Shown here: positions 1 through 10,426 of the stretch, piece after piece | How the letters are laid out: each line of letters opens with the position of its first letter | Position numbering within the stretch: the stretch's first letter is position 1 | NCBI RefSeq assembly: GCF_000003815.2 | Contig: NC_049979.1 | Coordinates: 4,929,305-4,970,377, forward strand | Length of the DNA: 41,073 nt | From: Branchiostoma floridae | Taxonomy: Eukaryota > Chordata > Leptocardii > Amphioxiformes > Branchiostomatidae | Direction: 5' to 3' | Program-made: the position numbers and the translations under genes | Notes under the pieces: generated by a model | What the model was told of the DNA's origin: nothing | The model's input: only the letters and a program-made list of their open reading frames with translations | The model's database searches: none

Positions 1-2735
1 TGCAGACCCTCTTCATTGTGTGTTAAGAGCTGCTTGGGTTTTGGGGCTTGAATTAAATGAAAATGTAAGTCAAGAAAAAGGCTGTGAATGGTTTCAGTCA
101 TTTACCCTTAAGTTTATTTCTGACTAGGAAGAAGAAGATAGATTATGGTTACAGTAATTTACAAACAAAGTCACTATTACTTGACTAAGTGTTATGCAGG
201 GAGAGTTGAACAGGTCAGCCAGAACCAATTTACACTGGTAATTGTTGTGAAGACATGGACAAAAATCTTCAAAAACATGATCCATAAAAGTGACCTTTTG
301 TCCAAAATGTCCACAATGTAATAGATGTAAAAGAAATGCGATAGTAATGATTTTATGGGGGTTAAAAGTAAGAAGAGCTTTTTGGTAGAACTGGACTGGA
401 CTGCCTCTCAGATAAAGATCTCTTCCTCAGCTTATCGAGGCCTGCTGTGCCTGTCAGTACCTTCCCATCCCATCCTAATAGATGTTCTAAACATCTCAGC
501 ATGTCAGACAGCTTGTTAGAATGCATCTGGGGAATCTCAGGTACTGAACGCCCTTCTTAATTTATACCTGAAATTGCTAATGACGCCACCCTTGACTCAC
601 TCCCGCAGAAACGATCCCCCTGAGCCACGGTATCTCCTGTGACACACAGCTCGGGCCGCATCCCATCACTTTCCTGACTCTCCTCTTCTGTGGGGCTTGT
701 ATCATGTCTCCAAATGTGTTGCTGCAGGGGGAGGCTGTTACCGGCATCAACTGTAGGCGCTGTCTTTGTTCCCAAGTGTAGCGTATACACAGATGTTTAC
801 CTGAGATATACAGAGTTTGGGGTGCTTTAACATCTTTATCACTTCCATCTCACGCTGGTAGAAGTTGGAATAGACATCCCAGTATGAGCCAGTGGATGTC
901 TGTGGCCTCGGCTGACGATGGGAGACCCTCCCTATCTGGAGGGAAGGCATGTCATATCCAGTATGAAGTTTCAAAGAGCGGTGGTCTTCTGTGACCTCTA
1001 GAGTTACAGATACATTTAGTTGCCTAGCAGTAGTAGACAAATATGTGAAAGCTAGACATCCCTAATTTAAACCGTTCTTCTTTCCTTTATTGTGCATCTT
1101 CAAAGACGACTATCTTTGAAGTCATCTAGATTTATCTGGCTCATTACAGACTTGGAGCAAAAAGAAAGCTTTGTAAGAAAGGAGTATGAGCAGACAGAAA
1201 CAATATCCTGGCTCCCGGGATTCAAACCATTGCCAAATCTGGGCTGCCAGACCACAAACCACACTGTTTAACTGGAGAAACCCTGGTATAAAACTAACCA
1301 GGCTCATACTCAGGCTAGTAAAAATGTTGTTCTCAAAAATACTGGTACATCTACATATTGTGTACTTACATGTAGCTAATACTACTGAACTATTTACATA
1401 TGTACATGAAGAGGGATTCTATAGGATTGCAGCTGCATTTTGAAGTATGGAATTATAACACTTCTAGGAGCACTAGTGCCATTCGAAGAGAAAAGTAAGG
1501 CGTTTTTCCAAGAAGTCAGATTTTTCTCCCTATTGTAAATTGAACATTCTATGGCACCTGTATTGACGTCATGCTATGGAGTTGATGCCTCAGGTTTTCA
1601 TATCCTTGCCATTTGTTCAGTTACAGTGCCAGCCCATTACTTACAACATTTTCAGGTCAATTATAGGGAATATATATAGAGTTACTGTAGCTAATCAGTA
1701 TTTTTTATAGTGCTGTCTCCAGGTTCATTTTTATTTCCATCACACACATTGTTTCTAAGCCCATGTTATCTATGTTTGTTGTCAAATCTATCATTTAAGT
1801 GCAGGAAAATACATTTTTATCGACTTCATGTCATGAAGTTTTTGTCTGTCCAAACAATCTCTGTCCCTCTTACTCTGGGGTAGGATACAGCACTGATTTC
1901 TCTGATATACAATGTAGTATGGACAATTCCCAGAGGAAGTTGGTTGGTGCACACTGGATTACCATCCAGGCAAAATCCATCTAGAAAATTATGAAATCCT
2001 CTTTCTGGAAGAAAATGCCAAATTTTAAAATCCTCTTTTTTGTTGCAAAGCCCTTGAAGTCTTTATCATCATCATTCTGCCATGCCTACAAAATCCTAAT
2101 GTTAGGCATTTTGTAACACTTATCATTAGACTGAATAACCAACGAAATCCTTTAAAATCCTGTCAATTTGGTTTCTGGAAGTAACTAGTAATACTTAAAT
2201 GCCTCTGTAGACAGGACAATTTCCAGCTATTACAAAATACACATCTCTTGATTCTGATTAAGTCACCCCAAGCTCCAGGAGATTCCTATCAAATTCTCCC
2301 TGTACTCATGGATCATAAATCTCATCTAACTGGATAAACTGTACCTATAATTGGGCTAACAGCTGCTAGGTATATTTGGGTTCATATTTTCAGTTATAAG
2401 AAATATGATTAATCTGTTTGAATTTTTTTTTCTTGGTATTGTTTTATGTTGATCATTTTAGTGATTTTGTATATCACGATTCCTGATCACACCTGTGATG
2501 TCATTGAAGTCATCCTCACAGAAAGATTGACATCCAAACAACGACACAATCCCAATTCCATTCTTGTTGTTGATGCTAATCATTTTCAGGGATTCCACGC
2601 GCCTCCTGTGTTTCCTTCGCCACTGCCTTTTTACCTCCATGAAAAATGGAGGTATAGTTTTTGGTGTGTGTGTTTGTATGTCACTCTGTGTTTCCGTATA
2701 TCCCGATATGTGTGGTCAACATAACTTTAGAATCT
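1..2735. other. Rab4 upstream intron, no exon recognised
   Basis: This stretch lies upstream of the first recognisable Rab4 exon and is most simply intron of that gene. I looked for the preceding Rab4 exons (P-loop, switch regions, NKKD motif) and saw none. The open frames here are short, overlap on both strands and resemble no family I know. The sequence is AT-rich with no obvious complete element. Confidence 0.5.
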
Positions 2736-2845
2736 CATGACGGACTACGATGATATTCAGTATGTGGGTAGCGGTTGGGAAGACGAATGTCGATTTTGGG
2801 CCCCCTGGTGTGTGACCTAGGTACTGCAGCAGAACTTCCATTTTT
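2736..2845. repeat. Interspersed repeat fragment with TTTTGGGCCCCCTGG core
   Basis: The core beginning TTTTGGGCCCCCTGG, followed by a GGTACTGCAGCAGAACTT segment at about 2793-2835, recurs at 3062-3105 between the two copies of the Rab4 exon start. Two nearby copies show it is a repeated sequence. I infer a fragment of a dispersed element; the family is not identified. Confidence 0.55.
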
Positions 2846-2998
2846 TCTTCTATTTATCATAAGAAATGTGACAAGTACATTACACAGACTCTCAGGCAGC
2901 ATTGCTGATATTGGAGTCTGCAAACACGACAGACAAATACACAATGAATGTTGATATAACATTACGCATAACTGGCATTATCAAGAACTCTACAACAT

Positions 2999-3056
2999 TT
3001 TTTTGTATCTTTGTTGTTGTCCTGCAGAGATCATGTTCCTGGAGATCAGTACCCTG
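2999..3056 (+). pseudogene. Decoy duplicate of the Rab4 exon acceptor and first 28 exon bases
   Basis: Positions 2999-3056 repeat 3109-3166 at an offset of 110 bases, with mismatches only at 3046 and 3051. The copied block contains the polypyrimidine tract, the TGCAG acceptor and the first 28 bases of the real exon, then runs into the TTTTGGGCCCC repeat fragment. If the decoy acceptor (AG at 3026-3027) were used, the frame would meet TGA at 3081-3083 after about 17 codons. It is therefore a broken partial exon that could compete for splicing and would give a truncated message. The duplication is read directly; the splicing consequence is inferred. Confidence 0.8.
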
Positions 3057-3137
3057 GTCAATTTTGGGCCCCCTGGTATCTGACCTTGGTACTGCAGCAG
3101 AACTTGAATTTTTTGTATCTTTGTTGTTGTCCTGCAG

Positions 3138-3233
3138 AGATCATGTTCCTGGAGACCAGTGCCCTGACAGGAGAGAACGTGGAGGAGGCTTTCCTCAAGT
3201 GTTCCCGGTCCATTCTCACCAAGATTGAATCAG
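3138..3233 (+). CDS. RAB4: Rab4 small GTPase, penultimate coding exon
   Basis: Rab4 is a Rab-family GTPase of early endosomes that drives rapid recycling to the plasma membrane. This exon encodes [17 protein letters not shown] followed by [14 protein letters not shown]. The ETSA motif is the G5 guanine-binding loop (ETSA/SAK in Rabs), and the run into ENVEEAF matches vertebrate Rab4 closely. The exon starts after TGCAG at 3137, so its first codon is split (x|AG, probably Glu). It ends after TCA G at 3233, followed by a good donor GTGAGG at 3234. That phase joins exactly to the exon at 9434 to rebuild the Ser-Gly-Glu-Leu junction. The earlier exons, with the P-loop and switch regions, are outside the window. 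A partial copy of the acceptor and exon start lies 110 bases upstream. The assignment to Rab4 rather than a related Rab (Rab2, Rab14) rests on the combined C-terminal match of both exons. Confidence 0.93.
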
Positions 3234-3235
3234 GT

Positions 3236-3360
3236 GAGGTATTGACTTTGACTTTATTGACGATGAGACAAGTCATTACAAGGGTCTGCCTAGGCAGCTT
3301 TGGGCTGGTAGCGGCAGAACCTACAAAAATGTGGACAAAATACAAAGAATTCATAACAAG
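3236..3360 (-). mobile_element. Possible 3' end of a truncated non-LTR retrotransposon, antisense to Rab4
   Basis: Read on the minus strand, the segment passes through GCCTAGGCAGACCC and ends in AATAAAGTCAAAGTCAA. That is the kind of polyadenylation signal plus short-repeat tail seen at 3' ends of CR1/L2-like LINEs. It starts within a few bases of the Rab4 donor site. No reverse transcriptase coding is visible, so it would be a heavily 5'-truncated copy. The family is not established. Confidence 0.4.
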
Positions 3361-3399
3361 AAACAATATAATATAATGCAATAATATAATCAATAACTA

Positions 3400-3736
3400 T
3401 AAAATATCATGCAACTACAGATATGGAAGAAATTGATCTATACTATATAGCAATAGCATACTTAAAAGATTTGGAGTAGGTATTCCTACGTTCGTTCACT
3501 ACTAGAAGTCTGACCAAGAAATGTAATAAAAATGAAATGTGACTCTATTTATTAGACCTTCTCGAGTATTATCTCTGGGCTGTTTGTCCGTTATGTCTTT
3601 GCCACAGCTTCCTTTTTTTTTTGGCCAAGTACACTGGGACTCCCATCTCAACTCTAAATGTTTTGAGTTCTTTTAGGTTTGACGTCATAAGCTCCGTCAT
3701 GAAGGCTTGCTTTAAATGTGCCACATTTTCTACAGC
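3400..3736. other. Rab4 intron, nothing recognised
   Basis: AT-rich intron sequence between the possible LINE tail and the first CAGGG-type element. I see no gene, RNA or clear repeat here. Confidence 0.5.
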
Positions 3737-4097
3737 CAGGGCTCGAAATTCATTTTTGGGATTAGGTGCACTGGTGCACCCAGCTTAAAGAATTGGGTGC
3801 ACCAAAAAATTTTTGGGTGCATCACTTGAATTTAAGTAGAATGTCAAAAAAAGCTAATAACAAAACTTAGTTACAAGCTATCAAATTCTTAAACAAGTAA
3901 CGCGACAGACATTTTTATTATCTTTCTAACTCTTAGATGTCCAGCATATGATGTATACTAATATACTTGATATCTTCCCACACATAAACCTAAGAAAATA
4001 TTTGAGTGCACCCTGTGCACCCACTGAAAAAAATTGGGTGCACAGCTCCAATTTTGGGTGCACCTGGGTGCACATGCACCCAGTATTTCGAGCCCTG
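3737..4097. mobile_element. hAT-like MITE, CAGGGCTCGAAAT family, GTGCACCC subtype
   Basis: The ends are perfect inverted repeats, CAGGGCTCGAAAT at 3737 and ATTTCGAGCCCTG ending at 4097. Inside both ends are clusters of GGGTGCACC in alternating orientation, with palindromes such as GGTGCACTGGTGCACC. The element is 361 bp with no transposase. CAGGG ends are typical of the hAT superfamily. The flanks (TCTACAGC / ACAACTGT) do not form a clear 8-bp duplication. It shares its termini with the elements at 10427, 15100 and 36944 but carries a different subterminal motif. Confidence 0.75.
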
Positions 4098-6680
4098 ACA
4101 ACTGTACGACTTCCTTCCCCTACCCACCCATGTTGAATCCTCATGTCATCACAGTTCTTCGTAATGTCCCAGTGTTCATTTATGCCAGACTGCGCCTAGA
4201 GTAAATGAATTAGTGGTCATCACGCTGTGGTTTAATGTCAGTCACCCCCACATCCCTTGAAACTTACATCTGGGTTCATTCAACCAGCCACCACATCATG
4301 TCACCGGACAGAAAATGATTTCTCAGGACATATATCCGGTGCAGTCACAGCAGTTACACTTGGGATGTCCCCCTGAGAAAATTAACCCCCAAAACGGCAG
4401 TCCTTGCTGCCTCACTGCATGGGATATTGCAGGAATGTCTGTCCAGTGGGTTTCTGCAGATTTTCAGGTATTCTGAGGACAACCATAGGTAAAGGTTGCT
4501 TCCAAAATCATGGCTTATGATATGATAAATGTCTTTTACAAATGCTAATGCGAAAAAAACTGCATCACATGGAAGAAATGTATTGCACAACATTTGTACA
4601 TTAGGTACAAAGTATGGCATTTACATCACATCTTGTGATGTGCACACATGCATGAGTAGTCTCTCTGCTGGGTTTTATGAGTCAGAATACTTCTGCATAA
4701 GGTGGGTGGACTTCAGACCAGGATGTTTGCAGTGGTTTATACCCTCCTCCATCTTGGCGCATATCAAATGTGCCTCTCAGTACATTGTACTTCATGATGA
4801 TGGAAATTCTGCCCCCAGGTTACAGATATCATTGCTAGACGCAAGGCTATTTAAGTGCCTACTTTATCTGCAACAATCAATTATGTAAAATCCTCTGGAC
4901 ATCAAAGTTTCTACTAAATAATTCTGGTAAATGATAAATCAAAACGCAACTTTATAGTGTCATTAGAAGTATCTTAAGGCCTGATTGACATGTTATTTCT
5001 GATAGTATTGGATGCCTTAAGCAGGAAAAGCCTGAAAATTGCGAGCCAGTCTTGGGACTATAAACATAATTCCTCCCAGCCTCTCCTCCTAGTAGAGCGA
5101 TCAGACAGGAGCCTGTTTAATTTACAGCAATTAATGTTTAAATCCAAGGAGTCTGAGTGCTGGTTTTCCTGTGGGATAGAACAGTAGGGTAGGTTCACCG
5201 CATAGGTCAAGTCTGCAGTCAACATCAGACTGTGGAGAGAAAAGTATAAACCTTCACTTGGAGGCATGAATATGATAAAGCAAGCCCTCACCATGAGGCA
5301 TGAGTGTCATAAAGAAGATGAGGGCAGCGCGCACATCTAAGGAACCCCGAGACAACCCCAACATTAAACTTATCTGACTTGCCTCCGGCAGGGATTAAAT
5401 ATTCCAGGTTTGTCAGTAGTTGAAAGGATAGTTGATCCCGCTTCTCCCGGCAGTTTTCAAGACATTCATTACCGACCAAACTTTTCCAGAGCTGGCCCTT
5501 GGAGAACCCATAAACCATCTTCTGTGGAGATTGGTACATTTGTATCCGCTTAGTGGGGAGTGAGGCCATTAGTGAAGTTCATGCTCTGCTGCCAGCCCGA
5601 TGATCAATAGGACAATGCAGGATGAGAAACTCCTCAGGTGTGTGTTTGAAGAGACCATTAAAGGAATCATCTCAGCACAAGACGGATTTAGAATGGGTAT
5701 TTTTAACTTAGTCTGTTGGCATGACAGAATCTGGTAAACATACATGTATGACATCATGAGTTTTGTCAGCAAAATGCCTGTCCAGTTCCTGCTTCTTGTA
5801 GATCATTTGATGCATATTAAACATGTTACAGTAGGACAGTAAAACGACTGGTGACTAAAGTTGATTTTTGGCCCTGTGAACCTTGACTTGTGTCCATTAT
5901 ACTTGAGATAGTCCTAGTCCAGATAAGTGAGACTGGGATGAAAATACACCTCAATCCTGGAGTCCAAGTGACAAATTTGGAGCTTCTCAGGCACAAATTT
6001 AACGCAGCTTGCCTTATTGGGTTCCCATTGGGGAAAAGGGAGAACACTTCCTTTGATTTCAACTGGTCCTGATACGGAAAAATGTGGGGGAATACTGGTG
6101 GTCGCGAAGTAGCTGTGGTCTCCAAAACAGTCAAAAGAGCAGAAGATGAAAACCTGGCATTGCCAAGACCACATTTTGCTCGCCCAGAATCCTGCAGGCT
6201 GCCTCTGACCTCTAGATTCCGCCCTGACCTTGGACAGGTTTGATTGGTACTTTTGGGATATAGTCTTTTCAAACAGGGAGTGTTTCTACTTGAGCCGAAC
6301 TGGTCCCCAGCTTTACTTGTGCATGTGAGGTGGTCCGGATGCTGATTGCCTTTCAAGCAGGACACAGCCATAAATCAATAACTACGAGTTATAGCCACAA
6401 GTATCCAGGATTCCCCTCCCGCTTTGGTGTATCTGAATCACCCATGCAGGCAGAAAGCGTTCACACTTTGCCACACGAGATAGATAAGGAGTCCAGAAGC
6501 TTCACAGATACATGTCTGTTCCAAGCGCTGTAAAATGCAAACATGCATAAGAGAGGACTGTTTCATCCAGCTGTGCAATTTGTTGTGTGCGTGGTGGAGA
6601 CTGATAGGGAGTGAGGCATGGGCAAGGCAACCGGAATGGATGTATGCAAGTCCAGGGGATGACATCAAAGCCTGTCTGAC
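4098..6680. other. Rab4 intron, no supported feature
   Basis: No exon, element boundary or RNA was recognised. The longest open frame, 5826-6371 on the minus strand (181 codons with an ATG), shows no family motif and has the skewed composition of a chance frame. I treat the region as intron. Confidence 0.5.
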
Positions 6681-6870
6681 TATCCAGTACAGGGGGAAAA
6701 CACAGAATTTAAGGCATGGGATAGACAATGATTTAATGTTGTATCCATCCAGTACAAAGAACAACACAGAAATTAAGGCAGGGAATAGACAATGATTTAA
6801 TGTTGTATCCATCCAGTACAGGGGCAAAACACAGAATTTAAGATACAGAATAGACAATGATTTAATGCTG
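6681..6870. repeat. Tandem repeat, three copies of about 61-65 bp
   Basis: Three head-to-tail copies start at TATCCA(TCCA)GTACA (6681, 6742, 6806), and a fourth begins at 6871 before decaying. Each contains CACAGAA, TTAAG and the conserved block ATAGACAATGATTTAATG. Copy lengths are 61, 64 and 65 bases, so the array does not hold a reading frame; a minus-strand frame crossing it is incidental. Confidence 0.85.
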
Positions 6871-7001
6871 TATCCATGGAGATGAAAGAGACTGTTGAGA
6901 GGATACAACATAATTACAGGTGCAGTCTTGAAAACCCAGGTGTTACGAACAAGTGTCACCTGTTTTCAAGTTATGTGGCCCATATACTGTAACAGGTGGT
7001 C

Positions 7002-7246
7002 CAGGGTTGGACAAGTTATCTAAAATTCACTTGTCTATCGGGCAAGTACATAACAAAATTTTCTTGCCCAAAACAACTTTTTACTTGCCCAAAATTTAAA
7101 TGACTTTTTTCTATGCACTTCACTTCCAGCAATGGAATTCTTTTATTTGGCTCTATTTTTCTGTGTTGACCAATGCTTGATTCCACGACTGTGAAAAGCA
7201 ACAAGCGTATCAAAATCTCACTCATGGAAAAATGTCACTTACCCGA
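7002..7246. mobile_element. Truncated hAT-like MITE, CAGGGTTGGACAAGT family
   Basis: It starts with CAGGGTTGGACAAGT and contains the family signatures ACTTGCCC, CTTCCAGCAATGGAATT and GACCAATGCTTGAT. These are shared with the copies at 25629-25967 (inverted relative to this one) and 32967-33269. The match stops near CTTACCCGATT at about 7246, before the second terminal repeat, so the right end is missing. Confidence 0.75.
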
Positions 7247-7339
7247 TTCTGCATTTCTGCGAATATGTCGCCTTTCTATTGTCTAGTTTCTTTGTTTTCA
7301 CACTCTCTACTAATCACACAGTCACAGATATGTGCTGAC

Positions 7340-7775
7340 TAGGGGTGGGTACCGGTACAGAAATTTCAGGTCCAGGTCCAGTGGATCAGGTCCAGGTCCG
7401 GACCTGAACCTGAACCTGATTCAGTATGTGAAAATTTGTGAATGAACGATACTCAAAACAATGATCCATTTCGTTTCAAAGAAATCTGTTTTGTGAAATA
7501 TATTACTTCCACTAGCGTTTTGAAATCCTACAAAGCTACCTGCCTCTGTACGATTGACTGTAAAACTTGGTAGAACTAGAAATGACGATAGACTTGACTC
7601 TACTTCGCTCTTGTTATTTTCCCCAAAACGTGTGAATTCCTGTTCATATAATCTGTTCATTTTCCAATAGGTCCAACATCCAGTCCACTGATTTTTTTCA
7701 GGTCCGTTTTTTCTGGACCGGACCAATAAGAAAAAACGGTTTTGTACTGGTACTCTGTACCGATACCCAGCCCTA
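7340..7775. mobile_element. Complete hAT-type MITE with perfect 8-bp target duplication
   Basis: The direct repeat GTGCTGAC occurs at 7332-7339 and 7776-7783. Between them lie inverted ends TAGGGGTGGGTACCGGTAC and GTACCGATACCCAGCCCTA. The 8-bp duplication and the AGGG(G/C)TGGGTA ends indicate the hAT superfamily. The interior has subterminal GGTCCAGGTCC / GGACCTGAACC repeats. No transposase is encoded; the 101-codon minus-strand frame inside is not recognisable. At 436 bp it is a non-autonomous element in the last Rab4 intron. Confidence 0.92.
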
Positions 7776-8057
7776 GTGCTGACTATCCAGAATGACTTCA
7801 GAATGGCTCCATCAATTATTCCAGGACAGGTTACCGGTGAATGATGGGACTGGTTAACAAACGGACAACCCTTATTTCATAATGTATGGAAATTAGCAGC
7901 AATTTTCTCTCTTGGGTTAAGCCTGAAAATTGCTGTTATCAAATACTCATCGTCATAAATCTATAATGTGCTGAATGTGTTGTCCTTACACACCAGGGAC
8001 ATGTCAAATCTACATTATCATGTAGTACTAAACAATGTTATGATAGTGATAGAAGAA

Positions 8058-8190
8058 CATGATAATGAAGATCTTTATTTATTTGCATGTTAATGCCCAC
8101 ATGGGCTAAATGCAGTGATTCAATAAAATTACATGGAATACTAAAGCTACTAGTAGTTATAAAAGCGAACAGTTAGATCAACAAAACATC
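8058..8190 (-). mobile_element. Possible 3' tail of a non-LTR retrotransposon
   Basis: On the minus strand the segment runs through GCCCATGTGGGCATTAACAT and ends in AAATAAATAAAGATCTTCAT, a layout like the 3' end of a truncated LINE. The call rests only on this tail pattern; no coding remnant was recognised. Confidence 0.25.
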
Positions 8191-8594
8191 TGGAGCTATG
8201 CTATCACTATAACTATTGTCTTCTTCTTCATCTTGAGTGCCCTCAATCTTTGTCGTAGATTATTACGGCACTATTGTTTACATGCCTCTTCCCTCTTCTT
8301 AAAACAAGTGTATACAAACTACAATGTTGTCTGTAGTTGTCATTATACATACAAAATAGAGTACCACACTGTATCAAAACAAAAGAGGTTTTAGACCTTC
8401 AACCTTGTATGTATATCTCTGCCTTTCTGTGTTAATTTTCTGTAATGTATCAGCTAAAATCTAAATGTCTTAAATAGAGATGAAGTAAGATAGAGACATA
8501 TGTAGATGAGTGTAGATTCATGTACGTGTACGGGACATACCTCAAGATGAACTTCTGTTGGCACAGAAAAATGTAAAATACATTGATTGTAATA

Positions 8595-9172
8595 CGAGGG
8601 GCGTTCAATAAGTAATGCCCCTGACCCACTTCCAGTTGTTTCATCTAAATGAAATTTTGTATGTGTAATGATTCATATCTCTATGGGTTATGTTGCAAAA
8701 AACAGTTGTGAACTAATTGTGGTTTCTGATTTACTTGTGTTTGAACAGAGTCAGGTGTGTAATGGACCAGGTGTGAAATGGAGCCAGTTGAGTGTCGCGC
8801 AGTGATCCGGTTTTTGTATTTGAAAGGACGCACACCAAAGGAGACTTTTGATGAAATGAAAGAAACTTATGGTTATGATGCCCCATCATATGACCTTGTA
8901 AAACGCTGGCATCCTGATTTCAAACATGGCCGGAAGTCTGTGAAAACAGCTCCCAGACCTGGTCGTCCCTCTTCTGCCATTGATGAGGCATCTGTTGGAG
9001 GACCAACCTGGGGTGTCCTACAAAAACGGTGTCCAGAGCTACATCAAACGATGGGAGAAATGCATAACTCTGGGTGGTTCCTATGAAGAGAAAGACTAAT
9101 AACTGTGCCAAGTTTCATTAATCTCCTGCTATGGAAAATGGGTCAGGGGCATTATTTATTGAACGCCCCTCG
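8595..9172 (+). mobile_element. Mariner-type transposon, internally deleted
   Basis: The element has inverted ends CGAGGGGCGTTCAATAA at 8595 and TTATTGAACGCCCCTCG ending at 9172. They are flanked by the TA target duplication characteristic of Tc1/mariner (8593-8594 and 9173-9174). After the left end the repeat continues as GTAATGCCCCTGACCCA, mirrored at the right. It carries the two ends of a transposase gene joined by an internal deletion, so it is non-autonomous. It lies in the last Rab4 intron in the sense orientation. Confidence 0.95.
8778..9099 (+). pseudogene. Mariner transposase remnant, N- and C-terminal pieces joined by a deletion
   Basis: The frame from ATG at 8778 encodes the helix-turn-helix N-terminus of a mariner transposase, with signatures RFLYLKGRTPKE, YDLVKRW and PRPGRPSSAIDE. 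It keeps family sequence to about residue 72. The next bases jump to what looks like the extreme C-terminus: in a shifted frame, SYIKRWEKCITLGGSY followed by a stop near 9099. The catalytic DD(D/E) core is entirely missing. An intact enzyme is about 340-350 residues; the open frame here is 102 codons. It cannot encode active transposase, although the DNA-binding domain is still readable. Confidence 0.9.
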
Positions 9173-9433
9173 TATGTTCCATGTTACTACTACTGTTCCT
9201 AATCTTTTGGTAGGACATCATGCAATCTAACCATTGATCGCAGAAGATGCGGTGCCTTTTACAAAGTGGTTCCTGATATGTAGTTCCTCTCCAGGCAGAA
9301 TGTTGGCATCTCAAGGCTCCTCCACTGGAATAGGGAGATATGATGGGAAGGTAGATGAATGCAGACAGTATGAAGACGGAGCAGATCCCTGTGAGATTGT
9401 GTGAGGAGACTAACTTCGCTCTCCATTTTTCAG

Positions 9434-9546
9434 GTGAGCTGGATCCTGATAGAATGGGGTCTGGAATCCAATATGGCGACGCCTCGCTGCGTAGGATCAC
9501 CAGACAACCGCAGCAGCAGAGAAACCCGCACTGCACCTGTGGGTAA
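9434..9546 (+). CDS. RAB4: Rab4 small GTPase, last coding exon (hypervariable tail)
   Basis: The exon follows a TTTTTCAG acceptor ending at 9433 and joins in phase to the exon ending at 3233. It encodes [20 protein letters not shown] followed by [17 protein letters not shown] and TAA. The [15 protein letters not shown] block is diagnostic of Rab4. Vertebrate Rab4 proteins end in a CxC prenylation motif (CGC); geranylgeranylation of these cysteines anchors the protein on endosomes. Here the frame reads Cys-Thr-Cys-Gly-stop, so a CxC is present but one residue from the end. The stop overlaps GG|GTAAAG, a donor-like sequence, so the true C-terminus might lie on a further exon. The sense mariner and hAT elements in the preceding intron do not touch the coding sequence. 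Confidence 0.93.
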
Positions 9547-9968
9547 AGGTGTACCTCCCCGTCTGGGTAGGAGAACCTCCTACTGTCTGCAGATATAACA
9601 TGCCACAAATAAGTAAGGATGGTTGGAGCAGGAACTTGTGTATGAAGAACAATATACTGCTTGTGCATTGTAGGATACTAATGTTGTAATGTTAGCACAG
9701 AGTAATGTACCTATTGTATGTTGTATTACAGAGATACTTGTATGCTGGACATGATTAAGACTTCAATATGGACACTATATAGATGTGATTGAATGTAACT
9801 TATTGGATAGACCTTTTGTAGTTGTTATTTCTCTGAACTTGGAGTATATAAAAGTCTGCTTGTGACTTTTAAAAAAGATGTTCAGGTCCATATGAAAGTA
9901 TTTGGATCAGTTTCCCCAAGTGATGTACCCCATATGTACATAGCCCGGCCACAACTTAAATCATTGTG

Positions 9969-9974
9969 AATAAA
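9969..9974 (+). promoter_or_regulatory. Candidate Rab4 poly(A) signal AATAAA
   Basis: A canonical AATAAA lies about 420 bases after the Rab4 stop codon, a normal 3' UTR length. A second AATAAA at 10137-10142 directly follows a strong acceptor-like tract (TTCCTCTTCCAG ending 10132). It could serve a longer or alternatively spliced 3' end. Confidence 0.5.
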
Positions 9975-10426
9975 CATCAGTCCTTGATGAAGATATTCCA
10001 AACCCTGGCACTTTTTCCTGAGAATTAAATCTTCTGATAGAAAGCATTACCTGTAAAAATGATGATACTCACACCTGCGTCCATTGTTTAGTAAAACAAA
10101 AAATATGTTACACTTGTTCCTTCCTCTTCCAGTTGTAATAAAGATGTCTGATATTCGGTACCATGAACAAAACATAACATATAGGAAAGGCTGGACTTTC
10201 CAACAGTGGAAGATTGATATTGGATACACTATCACATATTACATTCTTGCAACTGGAGATGTACATGCAAAGTTACACTCATCAGATATTGTGTAGGTGT
10301 AACACTATGTTGTTGATGTCCAAGTGTATGTTTATAGATTCTGGATATAAACACTTCTCCATGTACCTTGACCTACAGCTGCCCTTCTGGTGTAAGCCCA
10401 ATGCTCATTCCTGCCATTCCTATGTG

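Noticed and set aside
1190-1310. tRNA-derived SINE or tRNA suggested by GGTTTGAATCCCGGGA on the minus strand
   Set aside because: Only a B-box-like string is present. No convincing A box at the right distance, cloverleaf or element ends were seen.
5826-6371. 181-codon minus-strand open frame, the longest in the window
   Set aside because: It lies in the last Rab4 intron, has an ATG but no recognisable domain, signal or conserved motif, and overlaps frames on both strands. It looks like a chance frame.
6681-6870. CRISPR-like spaced repeats
   Set aside because: The units are head-to-tail and similar along their full length, with no unique spacers; the genome is eukaryotic.
6438-6959. 173-codon minus-strand open frame with repeated peptide segments
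   Set aside because: The internal peptide repeats come from the 61-65 bp tandem DNA array, whose unit lengths do not preserve frame.
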